DNA of 64,000 bases from G965261055 sp965261055 [NCBI: Fibrobacteria bacterium]. GTDB taxonomy: Bacteria > Fibrobacterota > Fibrobacteria > UBA11236. The position numbers and the translations under genes were made by a program. The notes beneath the pieces are model-generated. The model did no database searches, had not been told where the DNA came from, and was given only the letters and a program-made list of their open reading frames with translations. How positions within the stretch are numbered: position 1 is the stretch's first letter; each line of letters opens with the position of its first letter. Positions 26,648 to 35,645 of the stretch are shown here, piece by piece. The stretch spans positions 434,001 through 498,000 of the forward strand of contig OZ253440.1 in NCBI GenBank assembly GCA_965261055.1, written 5' to 3'.

Positions 26648-27431
26648 AAAAAAAGCTTTTTTGGGTCATGTAACTTGCTTTTTGGGCTGTGTTATTATTT
26701 CTTTTATTCTAATCTCTAAAGGCGATACTTCTTTTAAATGTTCTTATCTTTTTATGGTTGGATTACCTTATGTCCAATCTAAGCTTGTAAATCCTTTTAA
26801 TTTTTTTTCTGTACAAGCAAAAAATACCGAATTAAAACGGGAAAATTTAGCTTTGAAGCTAGAAAATTCTCGTCTTTCGCAGAGCCAGCTACAATATAAG
26901 AGATTAGAAGAACATTTTTTAAAATTTAAAAACACCTCAAAGTATGATTTGATTCTAGCTAAAGTAGTAGCTCAATCTCCAAATCAGTATCAATTTGATT
27001 GGGTTATTAATGTTGGAAGTCAAGATTTGATAAAAATTGATATGCCAGTTTTAACAGATCAGGGTGTAATTGGGAGAATTAAGAAAGTTTACAAAGAGTA
27101 CAGTATTGTTAAAGTGATTCAAGACAAAAATTTTAAGCTTTCTGTAATGAGCCAACGATCCAGAGAAATAGGAATTGTAGAGCCTTATAGTGAAAATTTA
27201 TTGAAAGTTAGTTTTCTAGTACAGTATAATATTTTTGCAGGCGATACTTTGATTACTTCAGGTTTGGGTCAAATTTTTCCTAAGGGTTTACCAGTTGGAA
27301 TCGTTACTTTTCAAGAAATTGAATTTGAAACTAGGGCTGGAAGGCAATTTATTATAGAGCCTTTTGTATCTTATTCTAAAGTAGAAGAAGTCTTTATTTA
27401 TAAACTCTTGGGAGTAAATAATGAGAAATAG
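26640..27431 (+). CDS. mreC: Rod-shape-determining protein MreC
   Basis: MreC is a bitopic periplasmic scaffold linking MreB to PBP2. The 263 residues show an N-terminal membrane helix (about 8-28), a coiled coil (about 55-95, ELKRENLALKLENSRLSQSQ), then the beta-barrel-rich periplasmic domain with VITSGLGQIFPKGLPVG-type closing motif (ITSGLGQIFPKGLPVGIV). It overlaps mreB by 8 and mreD by 11 bases. Confidence 0.92.
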   Translation: MTKKKAFLGHVTCFLGCVIISFILISKGDTSFKCSYLFMVGLPYVQSKLVNPFNFFSVQAKNTELKRENLALKLENSRLSQSQLQYKRLEEHFLKFKNTSKYDLILAKVVAQSPNQYQFDWVINVGSQDLIKIDMPVLTDQGVIGRIKKVYKEYSIVKVIQDKNFKLSVMSQRSREIGIVEPYSENLLKVSFLVQYNIFAGDTLITSGLGQIFPKGLPVGIVTFQEIEFETRAGRQFIIEPFVSYSKVEEVFIYKLLGVNNEK

Positions 27432-27885
27432 TCTTATTTCTATATTTGTTTTATTTATTTTAATGTTTTTTGAATCCACTCATTTCTATAAACAAGTTTT
27501 TGGAAATTACGGAATCAAAATATTTTTGATTTTTTTTGTTCTATTTTCTTTAAGGTCAAATGTATATTTAGCTCTTTTCATGGGTTTTATTTTAGGTTTA
27601 ACTAGTGGATTTTATTCTGAAATAGAAATAATGGGATTACACAGTTTATTTTATTGTACGAGTGGGTATTTTCTCGCTATTTTATCTAATAAATCTAAAA
27701 ATTTTAGAAACTATTGGAGTCAAAACTTTATATTACTTTTAGTAGGGACACTATATCATTTTTTTCTTAGGTTTTTTTCAGATTTTCCTTTGATTGATAA
27801 AGCATTATTTGGTTATATTTTATTTTCTTTTTTATTCAATCTTATCCTTGTTAAAGTTATTTTTTTGTGGAATCGGAAGCATTAG
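27421..27885 (+). CDS. mreD: Rod-shape-determining protein MreD
   Basis: A 154-residue, highly hydrophobic protein with five or six membrane segments and few charges, between mreC and the PBP2 gene. The context, size and the ALFMGFILGLTSGFYSE segment (usual MreD conserved region) identify it; MreD sequences are otherwise poorly conserved. It overlaps mreC by 11 bases; mrdA follows after 10. Confidence 0.82.
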   Translation: MRNSLISIFVLFILMFFESTHFYKQVFGNYGIKIFLIFFVLFSLRSNVYLALFMGFILGLTSGFYSEIEIMGLHSLFYCTSGYFLAILSNKSKNFRNYWSQNFILLLVGTLYHFFLRFFSDFPLIDKALFGYILFSFLFNLILVKVIFLWNRKH

Positions 27886-27895
27886 GAAAATTTAA

Positions 27896-29716
27896 ATGCT
27901 TGATCTAAATGATATACAGCTAAATCAAAAGAAAAATAATAAATTTGCTTTAAAATATCGTTTTGGTATTTTAATTTTGTTTTGCATTTTAAGTGTAGCT
28001 TTATTCAAAGTTCAATTGAGAGAACACAAATCTTTATTCTCACAATCTCAAAAAAATTATATTAGAGTACAAGAAGTTAAAGCAGAACGAGGTTTAATTA
28101 AAGATCGTTATGGAAATATTTTAGCTATGAATAAAGGGGTTTATGAAATACGAATTTATCCTAATCAAATTAAAAATATACCTTTTTTTTTAGATCGTTT
28201 TTCTAAAATAAAATTAAAAGATGGTTCTAATCCTTTTGATTTGAATTATCTTAAACAGCAAATAAAAAATAATTATTTTCAAAAGCATCAAAGTATTAAT
28301 ATTTTAGATCATGCTTCTCACGAAGTTGTTGCTATTATTGAAGAAAATAGTGATTACTATTTAGGGGCTTTTTCATCTTTGCAGTTTATTCGTCATTATC
28401 CTTATGGTCATATTGCCTCTCATGTTTTAGGTTACACCTCCAAGATTAGTCCTAAACAATTTTATAGACAAAAGGCTGAGGAAAAAATAAAATATTCAAT
28501 TAGTGATTTATTAGGAATTAGTGGTCTAGAAAAACAATACGAACATTACTTAAAAGGAATCAATGGTCAAATTTTGATACAAGTTAATGTAAAGGGACTG
28601 CCTGTTCACATTAAAGGAAGTAAAATAAAAATTAAGTCAGGATATTCTTTAACGACAACAATTGATTTGAGATTACAAGAGATAGCAGAAGAAAGTTTAA
28701 AAGGTCTTCAAGGTAGCATTGTTGTTTTAGATCCTAGAAATGGAGAAGTTTTAGTAATGGCTTCAAACCCATCGTTTAACCCTAATGTGTTTTCTCTTCC
28801 TAAAAAAGAAAAACAGAAAGCTTGGAATGAATATATAAAAGATCCTTTTTTTCCATTAATTAATAGATCAATTTCTGGGTTATATGATCCTGCGTCAATT
28901 TTTAAATTAGTTGTATCTATAGCAAGTTTTAGAGATGGTGTAGATGCAAATCATGATTTTGAAGATTGTAGTGGCAGTTTTAAATTAGGTAAAAGAGTAC
29001 AAAAATGTTGGCTTAAAAAAGGGCACGGAAAGGTGGCTTTTTATAAAGCATTTGAACAGTCTTGTGATGTTTATTATTATCATATGGGTTTGAGATTAGA
29101 AATGGATAAGATTAATTCTGTAGCACGAGAATTAGGTTTAGAAGAATTCACTGGAATAGATTTACCATATGAGCGTAAGGGGCTTTTAATAGATTCTCTG
29201 ATATATGAAAAAAGGTTTCAAAAAAAAGGTTGGAAATGGACTAAAGGAATTCTATTAAACTTGGCAATAGGTCAAGGTTTGCTAACAACACCTATTCAAA
29301 TTGCTAATTTATTTGCAGCAGTTGCAAATTCTGATGGAATCGTTTATCAACCACATTTATTCAAAGAGCTTCGTACTATTGATGATAAGTTTTATAAGGA
29401 TTATAAAGCTAAACCTATTTTTCAAAGTAATTTATCTTTTATAGAAAGACGAAACATATTAGAAGCGATGAGGAGAGTAGTTGAAGAAAAGAAAGGGACT
29501 GGACGATCTGCCTATGTTAGTGGAATTACGGTAGGAGGTAAAACTGGGTCTGCTGAAATTAAAAATAAAGAAAAAACAAATGCTTTATTTGGTGCAATAG
29601 CTCCTTTAGAAGACCCAAAGATCGTAATTGCAATTGTAATACAAAATGCAGGACATGGTGGTAGTATTGCTGCTCCTATTGCAGGAAGATTAATGAGGAC
29701 ATATTTTGGTCAGTAA
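27896..29716 (+). CDS. mrdA: Penicillin-binding protein 2 (elongasome transpeptidase)
   Basis: This is the class B PBP that cross-links peptidoglycan during elongation. The 606 residues hold one N-terminal membrane helix (about 22-42), the dimerisation/pedestal region with AERGLIKDRYGNILA (about 63-77), and the transpeptidase domain. Active-site motifs are S334-I-F-K337, S389-C-D391, and KTG in GGKTGSAEIKN near the C-terminus. The usual PGS before the serine is replaced by DPAS, a mild oddity. The end overlaps rodA by 11 bases. Confidence 0.94.
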   Translation: MLDLNDIQLNQKKNNKFALKYRFGILILFCILSVALFKVQLREHKSLFSQSQKNYIRVQEVKAERGLIKDRYGNILAMNKGVYEIRIYPNQIKNIPFFLDRFSKIKLKDGSNPFDLNYLKQQIKNNYFQKHQSINILDHASHEVVAIIEENSDYYLGAFSSLQFIRHYPYGHIASHVLGYTSKISPKQFYRQKAEEKIKYSISDLLGISGLEKQYEHYLKGINGQILIQVNVKGLPVHIKGSKIKIKSGYSLTTTIDLRLQEIAEESLKGLQGSIVVLDPRNGEVLVMASNPSFNPNVFSLPKKEKQKAWNEYIKDPFFPLINRSISGLYDPASIFKLVVSIASFRDGVDANHDFEDCSGSFKLGKRVQKCWLKKGHGKVAFYKAFEQSCDVYYYHMGLRLEMDKINSVARELGLEEFTGIDLPYERKGLLIDSLIYEKRFQKKGWKWTKGILLNLAIGQGLLTTPIQIANLFAAVANSDGIVYQPHLFKELRTIDDKFYKDYKAKPIFQSNLSFIERRNILEAMRRVVEEKKGTGRSAYVSGITVGGKTGSAEIKNKEKTNALFGAIAPLEDPKIVIAIVIQNAGHGGSIAAPIAGRLMRTYFGQ

Positions 29717-30908
29717 AGTTTTAAAGTATTCTAATATTGATTGGTGGCTTGTTTTCTTGACGACGCTGATGACAGGTGGAGGATGCCTTCTAATTTTTAC
29801 AGCAACTACAAACAATCAATTTTGGATTAAGCAAATTGTGTTCTATTGTTTAAGTCTTTGGATTTTATTAATTATTTCATTAATTAAACCATCTTTTTGG
29901 TTTAAGATGTCACTGTATTTTTATTTTATTGGTATTTTCTTCTTATTATTAGTTTTAACGATTTCAAGTGGATCTGTAGATCGTTGGATACCGCTACCTT
30001 TGGGTTTACACTTACAACCCTCAGAAGTAATTAAAATTTCTTTAATTTTAGTTTTGGCTCGAGTTTTATCAAGTAATCCTGTTAGATTCTCTTCTTTTAA
30101 GTCTTTTATTTTGCCTACAATTTTATTTTTAATTCCATTTATTTTGGTATTAAAACAACCTGATTTAAGTAGTGCAGTTGTCTTAATGATGATTTTTTTG
30201 AGTATGATATATTTTTCACAACTTGATTTTAAACAGATTTTAGTATTATCTTCTCCTTTTTTTTCTATTCTATTTATTTTTAATCAATGGTTTTGGATTC
30301 CATTTTTTGTCCTGTCTTTTTTCTTGATGTGGTATTGTAGAATGCGTTTGTATTCAATCATTATTTTTTTGATATTAAATATTGTATCAAGTTATAGTTC
30401 ACTTACGATGTGGAATCATCTATTAAAGCCTTATCAAAAAAAACGTATCTTTTCTTTTTTAAATCCTTTACACGACCCTTATGGTCAAGGATATCAAATT
30501 ATACAATCTAAAATTACAATAGGTTCAGGAGGTTTATTCGGTAAAGGCTTGGGAAAGGGTAGTCAAATTAATTTAGGTTTTTTACCCGAGCAGCATACGG
30601 ATTTTATTTTTGCTGTTTTAGCTGAACAATTTGGTTTTATTGGAAGTATGTGTTTACTTTTATTGTTTGTTGCTTTTAATTATCGTATTTTGAAAATATT
30701 TGAGAATATTGTGAACCCTTTTTCAGCATTAATTATTGTTGGTCTTCTTACTTTTTTTATTTTTCATATGTTTTTTAATATAGGTATGACTTTAGGTTTG
30801 ATTCCAGTTATTGGACTTCCATTACCTTTTGTGTCTTATGGTGGCAGTTTCTTGTTAACTTGTTTGGTAGGAGTTGCTTTAATTTTTTCTGTTAATCAAA
30901 GGACTTAA
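29706..30908 (+). CDS. rodA: Peptidoglycan glycosyltransferase RodA (SEDS)
   Basis: RodA polymerises lipid II in partnership with PBP2. The 400 residues have about ten membrane segments. SEDS signatures include GSVDRWIPLPLGLHLQPSE, KQPDLSSAVV (the usual conserved Asp region), GQGYQIIQSKITIGSGGLFG, LPEQHTDFIFAVLAEQFGF and LPLPFVSYGGS. The start is TTG 29706, inside the PBP2 end, giving an 11-base overlap and tight coupling. No frame break is seen. Confidence 0.95.
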   Translation: MVSKVLKYSNIDWWLVFLTTLMTGGGCLLIFTATTNNQFWIKQIVFYCLSLWILLIISLIKPSFWFKMSLYFYFIGIFFLLLVLTISSGSVDRWIPLPLGLHLQPSEVIKISLILVLARVLSSNPVRFSSFKSFILPTILFLIPFILVLKQPDLSSAVVLMMIFLSMIYFSQLDFKQILVLSSPFFSILFIFNQWFWIPFFVLSFFLMWYCRMRLYSIIIFLILNIVSSYSSLTMWNHLLKPYQKKRIFSFLNPLHDPYGQGYQIIQSKITIGSGGLFGKGLGKGSQINLGFLPEQHTDFIFAVLAEQFGFIGSMCLLLLFVAFNYRILKIFENIVNPFSALIIVGLLTFFIFHMFFNIGMTLGLIPVIGLPLPFVSYGGSFLLTCLVGVALIFSVNQRT

Positions 30909-30909
30909 T

Positions 30910-31911
30910 GTGGTTTTTATTTTTTTACTTCTTATTTGTGTTAGTTGTTTTTGGATTTATAAATCTTGTAATTTATTTGAAAAAGGTTCAATTGTCTTAT
31001 CTCAAAATATGGCACCAGGTTTAAAAGGAGCAACAGTTACTGCGATAGGATCATCGCTTCCTGAATTTATTATTTCTTTTTTATTTTTATTTATTTTTAG
31101 AGATGAATTAGGCTTTGCAACAAGTTTAGCAACAGTTGTTGGTTCTTCTGTTTTTAATTTACTGGTCATCCCAGGATTTTCATTAGTTGTTTTTTTTTCT
31201 TACGGTAAAATAAAAAAGGTTAAAATTCAAAAATCGATTGTATTAAGAGATAGTTTCTTTTTTATTCTTTCTTTGGTTTTATTATTTGTATTTTTGAATA
31301 ATTCTGTTATAACTTGGAAAATAGGTTTTGCTTTGGTATTTGTATATATTCTATATACACTATATCTTGTTATCCAACAAAAAAAATTTTCAAATTCTAA
31401 TATTAAAAAAGTAGTTGTTTTAAAATCTGATTTAATTAAAAATTGGTTTAAAATATTTCTTTCAGTAGTACAAGTTGTAGTGGCCTGCTATATTCTAGCT
31501 GAGTCTGTTATTCAAATTTCAATTTTATTAAAATTGAATCCTTATTTTGTGTCTATAATTTTGTCTGCATCTGCGACTTCTATTCCAGATTTATTTTTAA
31601 GCATTAGAGATGCTAAAAAAGGTAATATTGATGATTCTTTGAGTAATGCTATTGGGTCTAATATTTTTGACATTTGTATTGCTTTAGGACTCTCTGTTTT
31701 TATTTATACTTTAGTTTTTTCTTCCATTAGGCTAGAAAGCAATATTATTAATTTGACAGAGTTAAAAACGATTATTTTATTATTAATTGTATCCAGTTTA
31801 TTTTGTTTTGTTATACCTAAATTTTTTCAAACTTATTTTATTTTTATTTTTTTAGGCTTGTATATTATTTTTTTAGCGTATTATATTTTTACTTATTTAT
31901 TTCAGATTTAG
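30910..31911 (+). CDS. CaCA-family Na+/Ca2+ exchanger-like protein
   Basis: A 333-residue membrane antiporter with two inverted alpha-repeats. Repeat 1 is MAPGLKGATVTAIGSSLPEF (about 37-56), repeat 2 is SASATSIPDLFLSI (about 220-233) with NAIGSNIFDICIALGL after it. The GSS-P-E and SATS-P-D patterns carry the ion-binding acidic residues; repeat 2 has Asp where Glu is more usual. The start is GTG 30910, one base after the rodA stop. Which cation it moves is unknown. Confidence 0.85.
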   Translation: MVFIFLLLICVSCFWIYKSCNLFEKGSIVLSQNMAPGLKGATVTAIGSSLPEFIISFLFLFIFRDELGFATSLATVVGSSVFNLLVIPGFSLVVFFSYGKIKKVKIQKSIVLRDSFFFILSLVLLFVFLNNSVITWKIGFALVFVYILYTLYLVIQQKKFSNSNIKKVVVLKSDLIKNWFKIFLSVVQVVVACYILAESVIQISILLKLNPYFVSIILSASATSIPDLFLSIRDAKKGNIDDSLSNAIGSNIFDICIALGLSVFIYTLVFSSIRLESNIINLTELKTIILLLIVSSLFCFVIPKFFQTYFIFIFLGLYIIFLAYYIFTYLFQI

Positions 31912-31919
31912 GGATATTT

Positions 31920-33239
31920 TTGAGTTTAAAAAATAAATTACAAGGTAGACCTCAAAAGCATTATTCAAGTTCTTTGTTTAATGTTTTGAAAGTGCTTTTT
32001 ACTATTTTTTCAGAAATTCTTTTTTGTTTTCCCGAATTAATTCGTCTTAGAAGACTTTATAAGAAGAACAAAAAAAGTAACAATCCTTTTGTTGTTTTAA
32101 TTGGAGATAATTTAGATGAAGTAAACGGAATAGCATTACATGTTAGATTATTGACAAAATTATTTAAAAAGCAAAATAGAAATGTTTATGCTGTTGGAGT
32201 TGCTTATCATTCACATCAGGCTAGGATTGAAAATTCTAGGCTATTATTAGCTCCTTCTAAAATTTCCGTAGATCAACCTGGTTATAGTGGTAGTGAATCT
32301 TCTGTCCCATATTTAAAGTTTTTGTTAAGACTAATGCGTCGTTACTCAATTAATCTTATAGAGTTTGAAACCCCAGGAGTATTTAGTTTTATGATGCTTT
32401 TTGTTTCTAAAATAATTGGTATTAAAACAGTACATCATTACAGAACAGACGCTTTATATTACGTAAAAATGTTAATTAAAAGTAAAATAGCTGTTAAAAT
32501 CGTTTGCAACGCAATTATTTGGTTCACTCGTCAAGCTGGAACTATTGTTTTACCTTCAGAGTCTATGCGATCTACTATTCAAGCAATGAAAATATCAAAT
32601 GAAAAAATAATTTATATTCCTAGGGGTGTTGATACAAATCGATTTAGTTCTTTACACAAAAAAAAAAATATGTGGGCAAAGTTGGTGAGTCATAAAAACA
32701 TGATTCGGTTACTTTATATGGGAAGAATTTCTAAGGAAAAAAACTTAGAGATTTTGAAGGAAATTCTACCAAATATTTTAAGAAAAGAGCCTAATTTTGA
32801 GTTTTGTTTTGTGGGTGACGGGCCTTATAAAATAGAATTAGAAAACTTCTTTAAACCTTTTTCTAGAATATATTTTACTGGATTTATACAAGGAAAGCAA
32901 TTAGCTCAAATTATGGCAGATGCAGATTTATTTGTTTTCCCAAGTCATACGGATACTTTCGGAAACTCTGTAGCAGAAGCTTTGGCTAGTGGTTTACCTT
33001 CAATTGTTTCAAATAGAGGCGGACCATCTCAAATTGTAGAAAATCAAAAATCGGGTATTGTTTGTAATTATCAAGAACCATTAGAATTTCAAGAGGCAAT
33101 ATTAGATTTTTTAAAGAGGCCTAAAAAATTAAATGATTTTAAAATAGAAGCTAGAAAAATAGCAGAAAGTATGACTCATGAAAGAACTACCGAAAAATTT
33201 TGGGAGTTTTATCAACAAGAATTAAAAATTAAAAATTAA
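31920..33239 (+). CDS. GT4-type glycosyltransferase
   Basis: A retaining GT-B enzyme of 439 residues. After a hydrophobic N-terminal stretch (about 20-45) comes the acceptor domain with IGDNLDEVNGIALHVRLLTK, then the donor domain with LYMGRISKEKNLEIL and the EX7E-like TDTFGNSVAEALASGLPSIV. It resembles sugar transferases acting on lipid-linked or phosphoinositol acceptors, but the substrate cannot be read. Start is TTG 31920. Its stop codon lies in a short ATTAAAA tandem repeat before the DUF4416 gene. Confidence 0.85.
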   Translation: MSLKNKLQGRPQKHYSSSLFNVLKVLFTIFSEILFCFPELIRLRRLYKKNKKSNNPFVVLIGDNLDEVNGIALHVRLLTKLFKKQNRNVYAVGVAYHSHQARIENSRLLLAPSKISVDQPGYSGSESSVPYLKFLLRLMRRYSINLIEFETPGVFSFMMLFVSKIIGIKTVHHYRTDALYYVKMLIKSKIAVKIVCNAIIWFTRQAGTIVLPSESMRSTIQAMKISNEKIIYIPRGVDTNRFSSLHKKKNMWAKLVSHKNMIRLLYMGRISKEKNLEILKEILPNILRKEPNFEFCFVGDGPYKIELENFFKPFSRIYFTGFIQGKQLAQIMADADLFVFPSHTDTFGNSVAEALASGLPSIVSNRGGPSQIVENQKSGIVCNYQEPLEFQEAILDFLKRPKKLNDFKIEARKIAESMTHERTTEKFWEFYQQELKIKN

Positions 33240-33243
33240 AAAT
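33226..33243 (+). repeat. Short tandem repeat at the GT4 stop codon
   Basis: Three tandem copies of a 6-base AATTAA/ATTAAA-type unit cover the last codons of the GT4 gene and run up to the DUF4416 ATG. Slippage here would alter the GT4 tail and the spacing to the next ribosome-binding site. Confidence 0.5.
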
Positions 33244-33789
33244 ATGGGAGAGTACAAAAATCCGTTGCCAGTTAAGCTTGTGATTGGAGTCTTGTTTCAA
33301 GATGAGAAACAACTGCAAATAGTTCGAAAAGAATTAGTTGAAATTTACGGTCAAGAAGAAGAAGTTTCAGATAAAATTTCATTTACATGGACGAACTACT
33401 ATAAAGATGAAGTAGGATCTAATCCTTTACGCTGTTTTATTTCCTATAAAGAACTTATTCTTAGAGAAAGGATGGTTGAGATTAAAAGGATGACAAATAC
33501 TTTGGAAAATAAAATTAGTTTAAATGAAGTAAGAAATGTTAATATAGACCCTGGTTATATGACTTTGAGTCAATTTTTTCTAATGACAACCAAAGATCAA
33601 CGGCATCGAGCCTATGTTGGTAATCAAATTTTTGTTGAAGTTACTTTGTATTATAAAAATGGGAAGTTTCATTCATTTCCTTGGACTTACAGAGATTACC
33701 AAAGTGAGTATTATATCCTTTACCTTTCGAAAGTCAGGAGTCTTTTTTCCAAACAGCTTAAAGAAAATAATCCCATTTCTTTGGAATAG
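33244..33789 (+). CDS. DUF4416 family protein
   Basis: A 181-residue soluble protein. The stretches FTWTNYYKDEVGSNPLRCF, NTLENK, NVNIDPGYMTLSQF, TTKDQRHRAYVG and FPWTYRDYQSEYY match the pattern I recall for DUF4416, an uncharacterised family common in Deltaproteobacteria and other anaerobes. Function unknown. It begins 4 bases after the GT4 stop and ends the run that starts at mreB; beyond it the sequence decays. Confidence 0.75.
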   Translation: MGEYKNPLPVKLVIGVLFQDEKQLQIVRKELVEIYGQEEEVSDKISFTWTNYYKDEVGSNPLRCFISYKELILRERMVEIKRMTNTLENKISLNEVRNVNIDPGYMTLSQFFLMTTKDQRHRAYVGNQIFVEVTLYYKNGKFHSFPWTYRDYQSEYYILYLSKVRSLFSKQLKENNPISLE

Positions 33790-33928
33790 CTTTGGAACTA
33801 AAATAAAGGGATTTATATACTTACTGCCACAATTAAAAAGTTTTTATCTTATACAATAAGTGCGATTATTTAATTTTTATTTATCTATTTCAATAGTCGT
33901 ATGCTTTTTATTTAAAGAATAGACTTTT

Positions 33929-34069
33929 TTAGTTGTTTTGAAGTAGGTATTTTAACCCCAGATTCTTTGGTGCTTTTTTTGGTGTGTAATTACCTACTTT
34001 AGTTACTAACTTTTTAAGTTGCTTAGTTTCATATTTTATAATTTTTTTTTTTGTAAATGTATGCTTCAT
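33929..34069 (-). CDS. Tiny lysine-rich ORF, coupled to the ORF upstream
   Basis: A 46-residue ORF rich in lysine (MKHTFTKKKIIKYETKQLKK at the start, ending LGLKYLLQNN), in the gap after DUF4416. Its ATG overlaps the stop of the 84-residue ORF by 4 bases (ATGA), which is typical of co-translated genes. It contains an 11-A run, a slippage-prone site. I do not recognise it. It could be a real small protein or chance in a decaying region. Confidence 0.35.
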   Translation of the reverse strand: MKHTFTKKKIIKYETKQLKKLVTKVGNYTPKKAPKNLGLKYLLQNN

Positions 34070-34320
34070 ATTTCAGCCTCAAATAAAGTCTGTTTCTGAG
34101 TATTTTTAATCTGACAAGTTTTAGGTTTTGTAATTAAATACTCACCATTTAATTCAGTTTGATTTAGTACTCTACAAATATTGATTTTTATAAAATCTTC
34201 ATTCATTTCTATCCTAATAAATTTTCTATTTAACGATTTAGCAACAAATGAAGTTATAAAAGTTTCAGAAAAAGGTAAATAATATATTTGAATATATGTT
34301 TTTTTAAAGGGTGTTATCAA
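34066..34320 (-). CDS. Unrecognised 84-residue ORF
   Basis: An 84-residue ORF starting MITPFKKTYIQIYYLPFSET with mixed basic and aromatic composition and no membrane helix. It overlaps the lysine-rich ORF by 4 bases. No family recognised. Codon use is not obviously odd, and the pairing with a coupled second ORF is the only argument for it being a gene. Confidence 0.35.
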   Translation of the reverse strand: MITPFKKTYIQIYYLPFSETFITSFVAKSLNRKFIRIEMNEDFIKINICRVLNQTELNGEYLITKPKTCQIKNTQKQTLFEAEI

Positions 34321-34484
34321 AATTTACAAATCCTATAAAAGTTGATTGTATTTAAACCTAGGATTAGATCTAAATGGAACTACATACAAAAATATTTTGA
34401 TTTATTATTACTGTATAGATGGATACTTAACAGCATTATAGAATAGTATTATTACAAGTGATTCCATACAAGAGGAAATCCCCG

Positions 34485-34598
34485 ATGATTAAGCTAATTA
34501 CGTTTATATTACTAACATTAACCATTGTTAATTGCAACATATTTGATGGCGATGACGACCCAACAATGATTCCAGTAAGTAGTGTTAAGTGTTGTTAA
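34485..34598 (+). pseudogene. Lipoprotein signal peptide of a decayed gene
   Basis: ATG 34485, preceded by AGAGGAAA, encodes MIKLITFILLTLTIVNC followed by NIFDGDDDPTMIP and a stop at 34598 after 37 residues. The hydrophobic stretch ending in Val-Asn-Cys is a plausible lipoprotein signal peptide, but the protein is cut short. Downstream repeats and a longer open tail (to 35375) suggest it was the start of a larger surface lipoprotein. Confidence 0.5.
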
Positions 34599-35126
34599 TC
34601 TTGTAGTAAGAGATTGGTAAGTAATGCAGACATAATAGTGACAGTATCATCTTCTGGTGTAATAATAGGAGTAAGAGTAGGAATAGTCATAATAACAGTG
34701 ACTTCTACAGCAGATACTACTAAAATCGCGACTTCTGCTATAGATCTACTAAAAAAGCGAAAAGTATGACAACAACAAACAGTATTTGTAACAGGAGTAA
34801 GTTTAGACAGTGTTGTTAGAATAGCAAAAAATGCAACTGCGAGAATAGTGGCGACGATAGCTCCTAGTGATACAACGAACAAGTCATTAACTTGGAGAAC
34901 AAGATTCTTTAATAGCAATAGTTGATTTGAACGGTGTTATTAGAGGTGTATCATTGGAACAGCGAGAATAAAGCGACTTTTACAGCAGATCTACTAAAAC
35001 AGCAGAGTTAGAGATTACACTATTAAGCAAAAATTTCAATATTGGCGACGATTACTCATACAATAATAGAGCACTATCTCTTTGGGAATACCGATCAAGT
35101 ACACATTAGTAATTGACAGGTGCTAG
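34599..35126 (+). pseudogene. Decayed repeat-containing middle of the lipoprotein gene
   Basis: No uninterrupted frame. Three degenerate copies of a ~28-base unit GCGACTTCTACAGCAGATCT + ACTAAAA lie at 34698-34726, 34728-34755 and 34973-35000, coding (in one frame) for variants of ATSTADLLK. Other pairs repeat too, such as GCGAGAATA near 34838 and 34963. The opposite-strand 107-residue frame (34595-34918) is taken as a shadow of these repeats. Confidence 0.45.
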
Positions 35127-35375
35127 ATTACCCATACCTTTTCTAAGGTTTATGATAATGGTGTTTATACCTATTATGGTTGTGATCAAAATGCTGCTAG
35201 TGTACAGTTTCTGCATGATAGTATTGTTATTGAAACAGTGACAATTTCAAATCCTACCAAGGATATCATAGTGACTCTTAGTCCATCCACTATTTTTAAT
35301 AAAGTGGTAACTACCTTTCTGAATGTTTTTGCTGCTTTTTATGAAATAGCAATCTTAGGAGCTGGTGCTGAATAG
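35127..35375 (+). pseudogene. Remnant C-terminal domain of the decayed lipoprotein
   Basis: An 82-codon open tail from a stop at 35124 to TAG 35375, with ITHTFSKVYDNGVYTYYGC and IVIETVTISNPTKD. It has no start codon near its beginning and no stop inside. It looks like the surviving C-terminus of an extracytoplasmic beta-rich protein. I cannot name the family. 35376-35645, before tatD, holds nothing I can call. Confidence 0.4.
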
Positions 35376-35645
35376 TTTTTTTAATTATAAAAATGATAAA
35401 TCATAAAAAGAGGCATTTTATAACAGAGATGCTTGTTTATTTTAAAACTTTCTTAAAAATAGGGCTATTTTAAATTCAATCCATGGCAATAGGTATGAAG
35501 GTGCTACAATTTTATTTTAAATAAATGGGAATTATAGATACGACGGGAAAATAATATTTAATATGCATGACACTATGATCTTTCAAAAAACCAACCTTAT
35601 CACAGGACTTTGGGGCATTAAATAAGTAATTCCAAAATAAAAGTA

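Noticed and set aside
34595-34918. 107-residue minus-strand ORF
   Set aside because: It is the reverse of the degenerate repeat region, hydrophobic through base composition, and overlaps the lipoprotein remnant.
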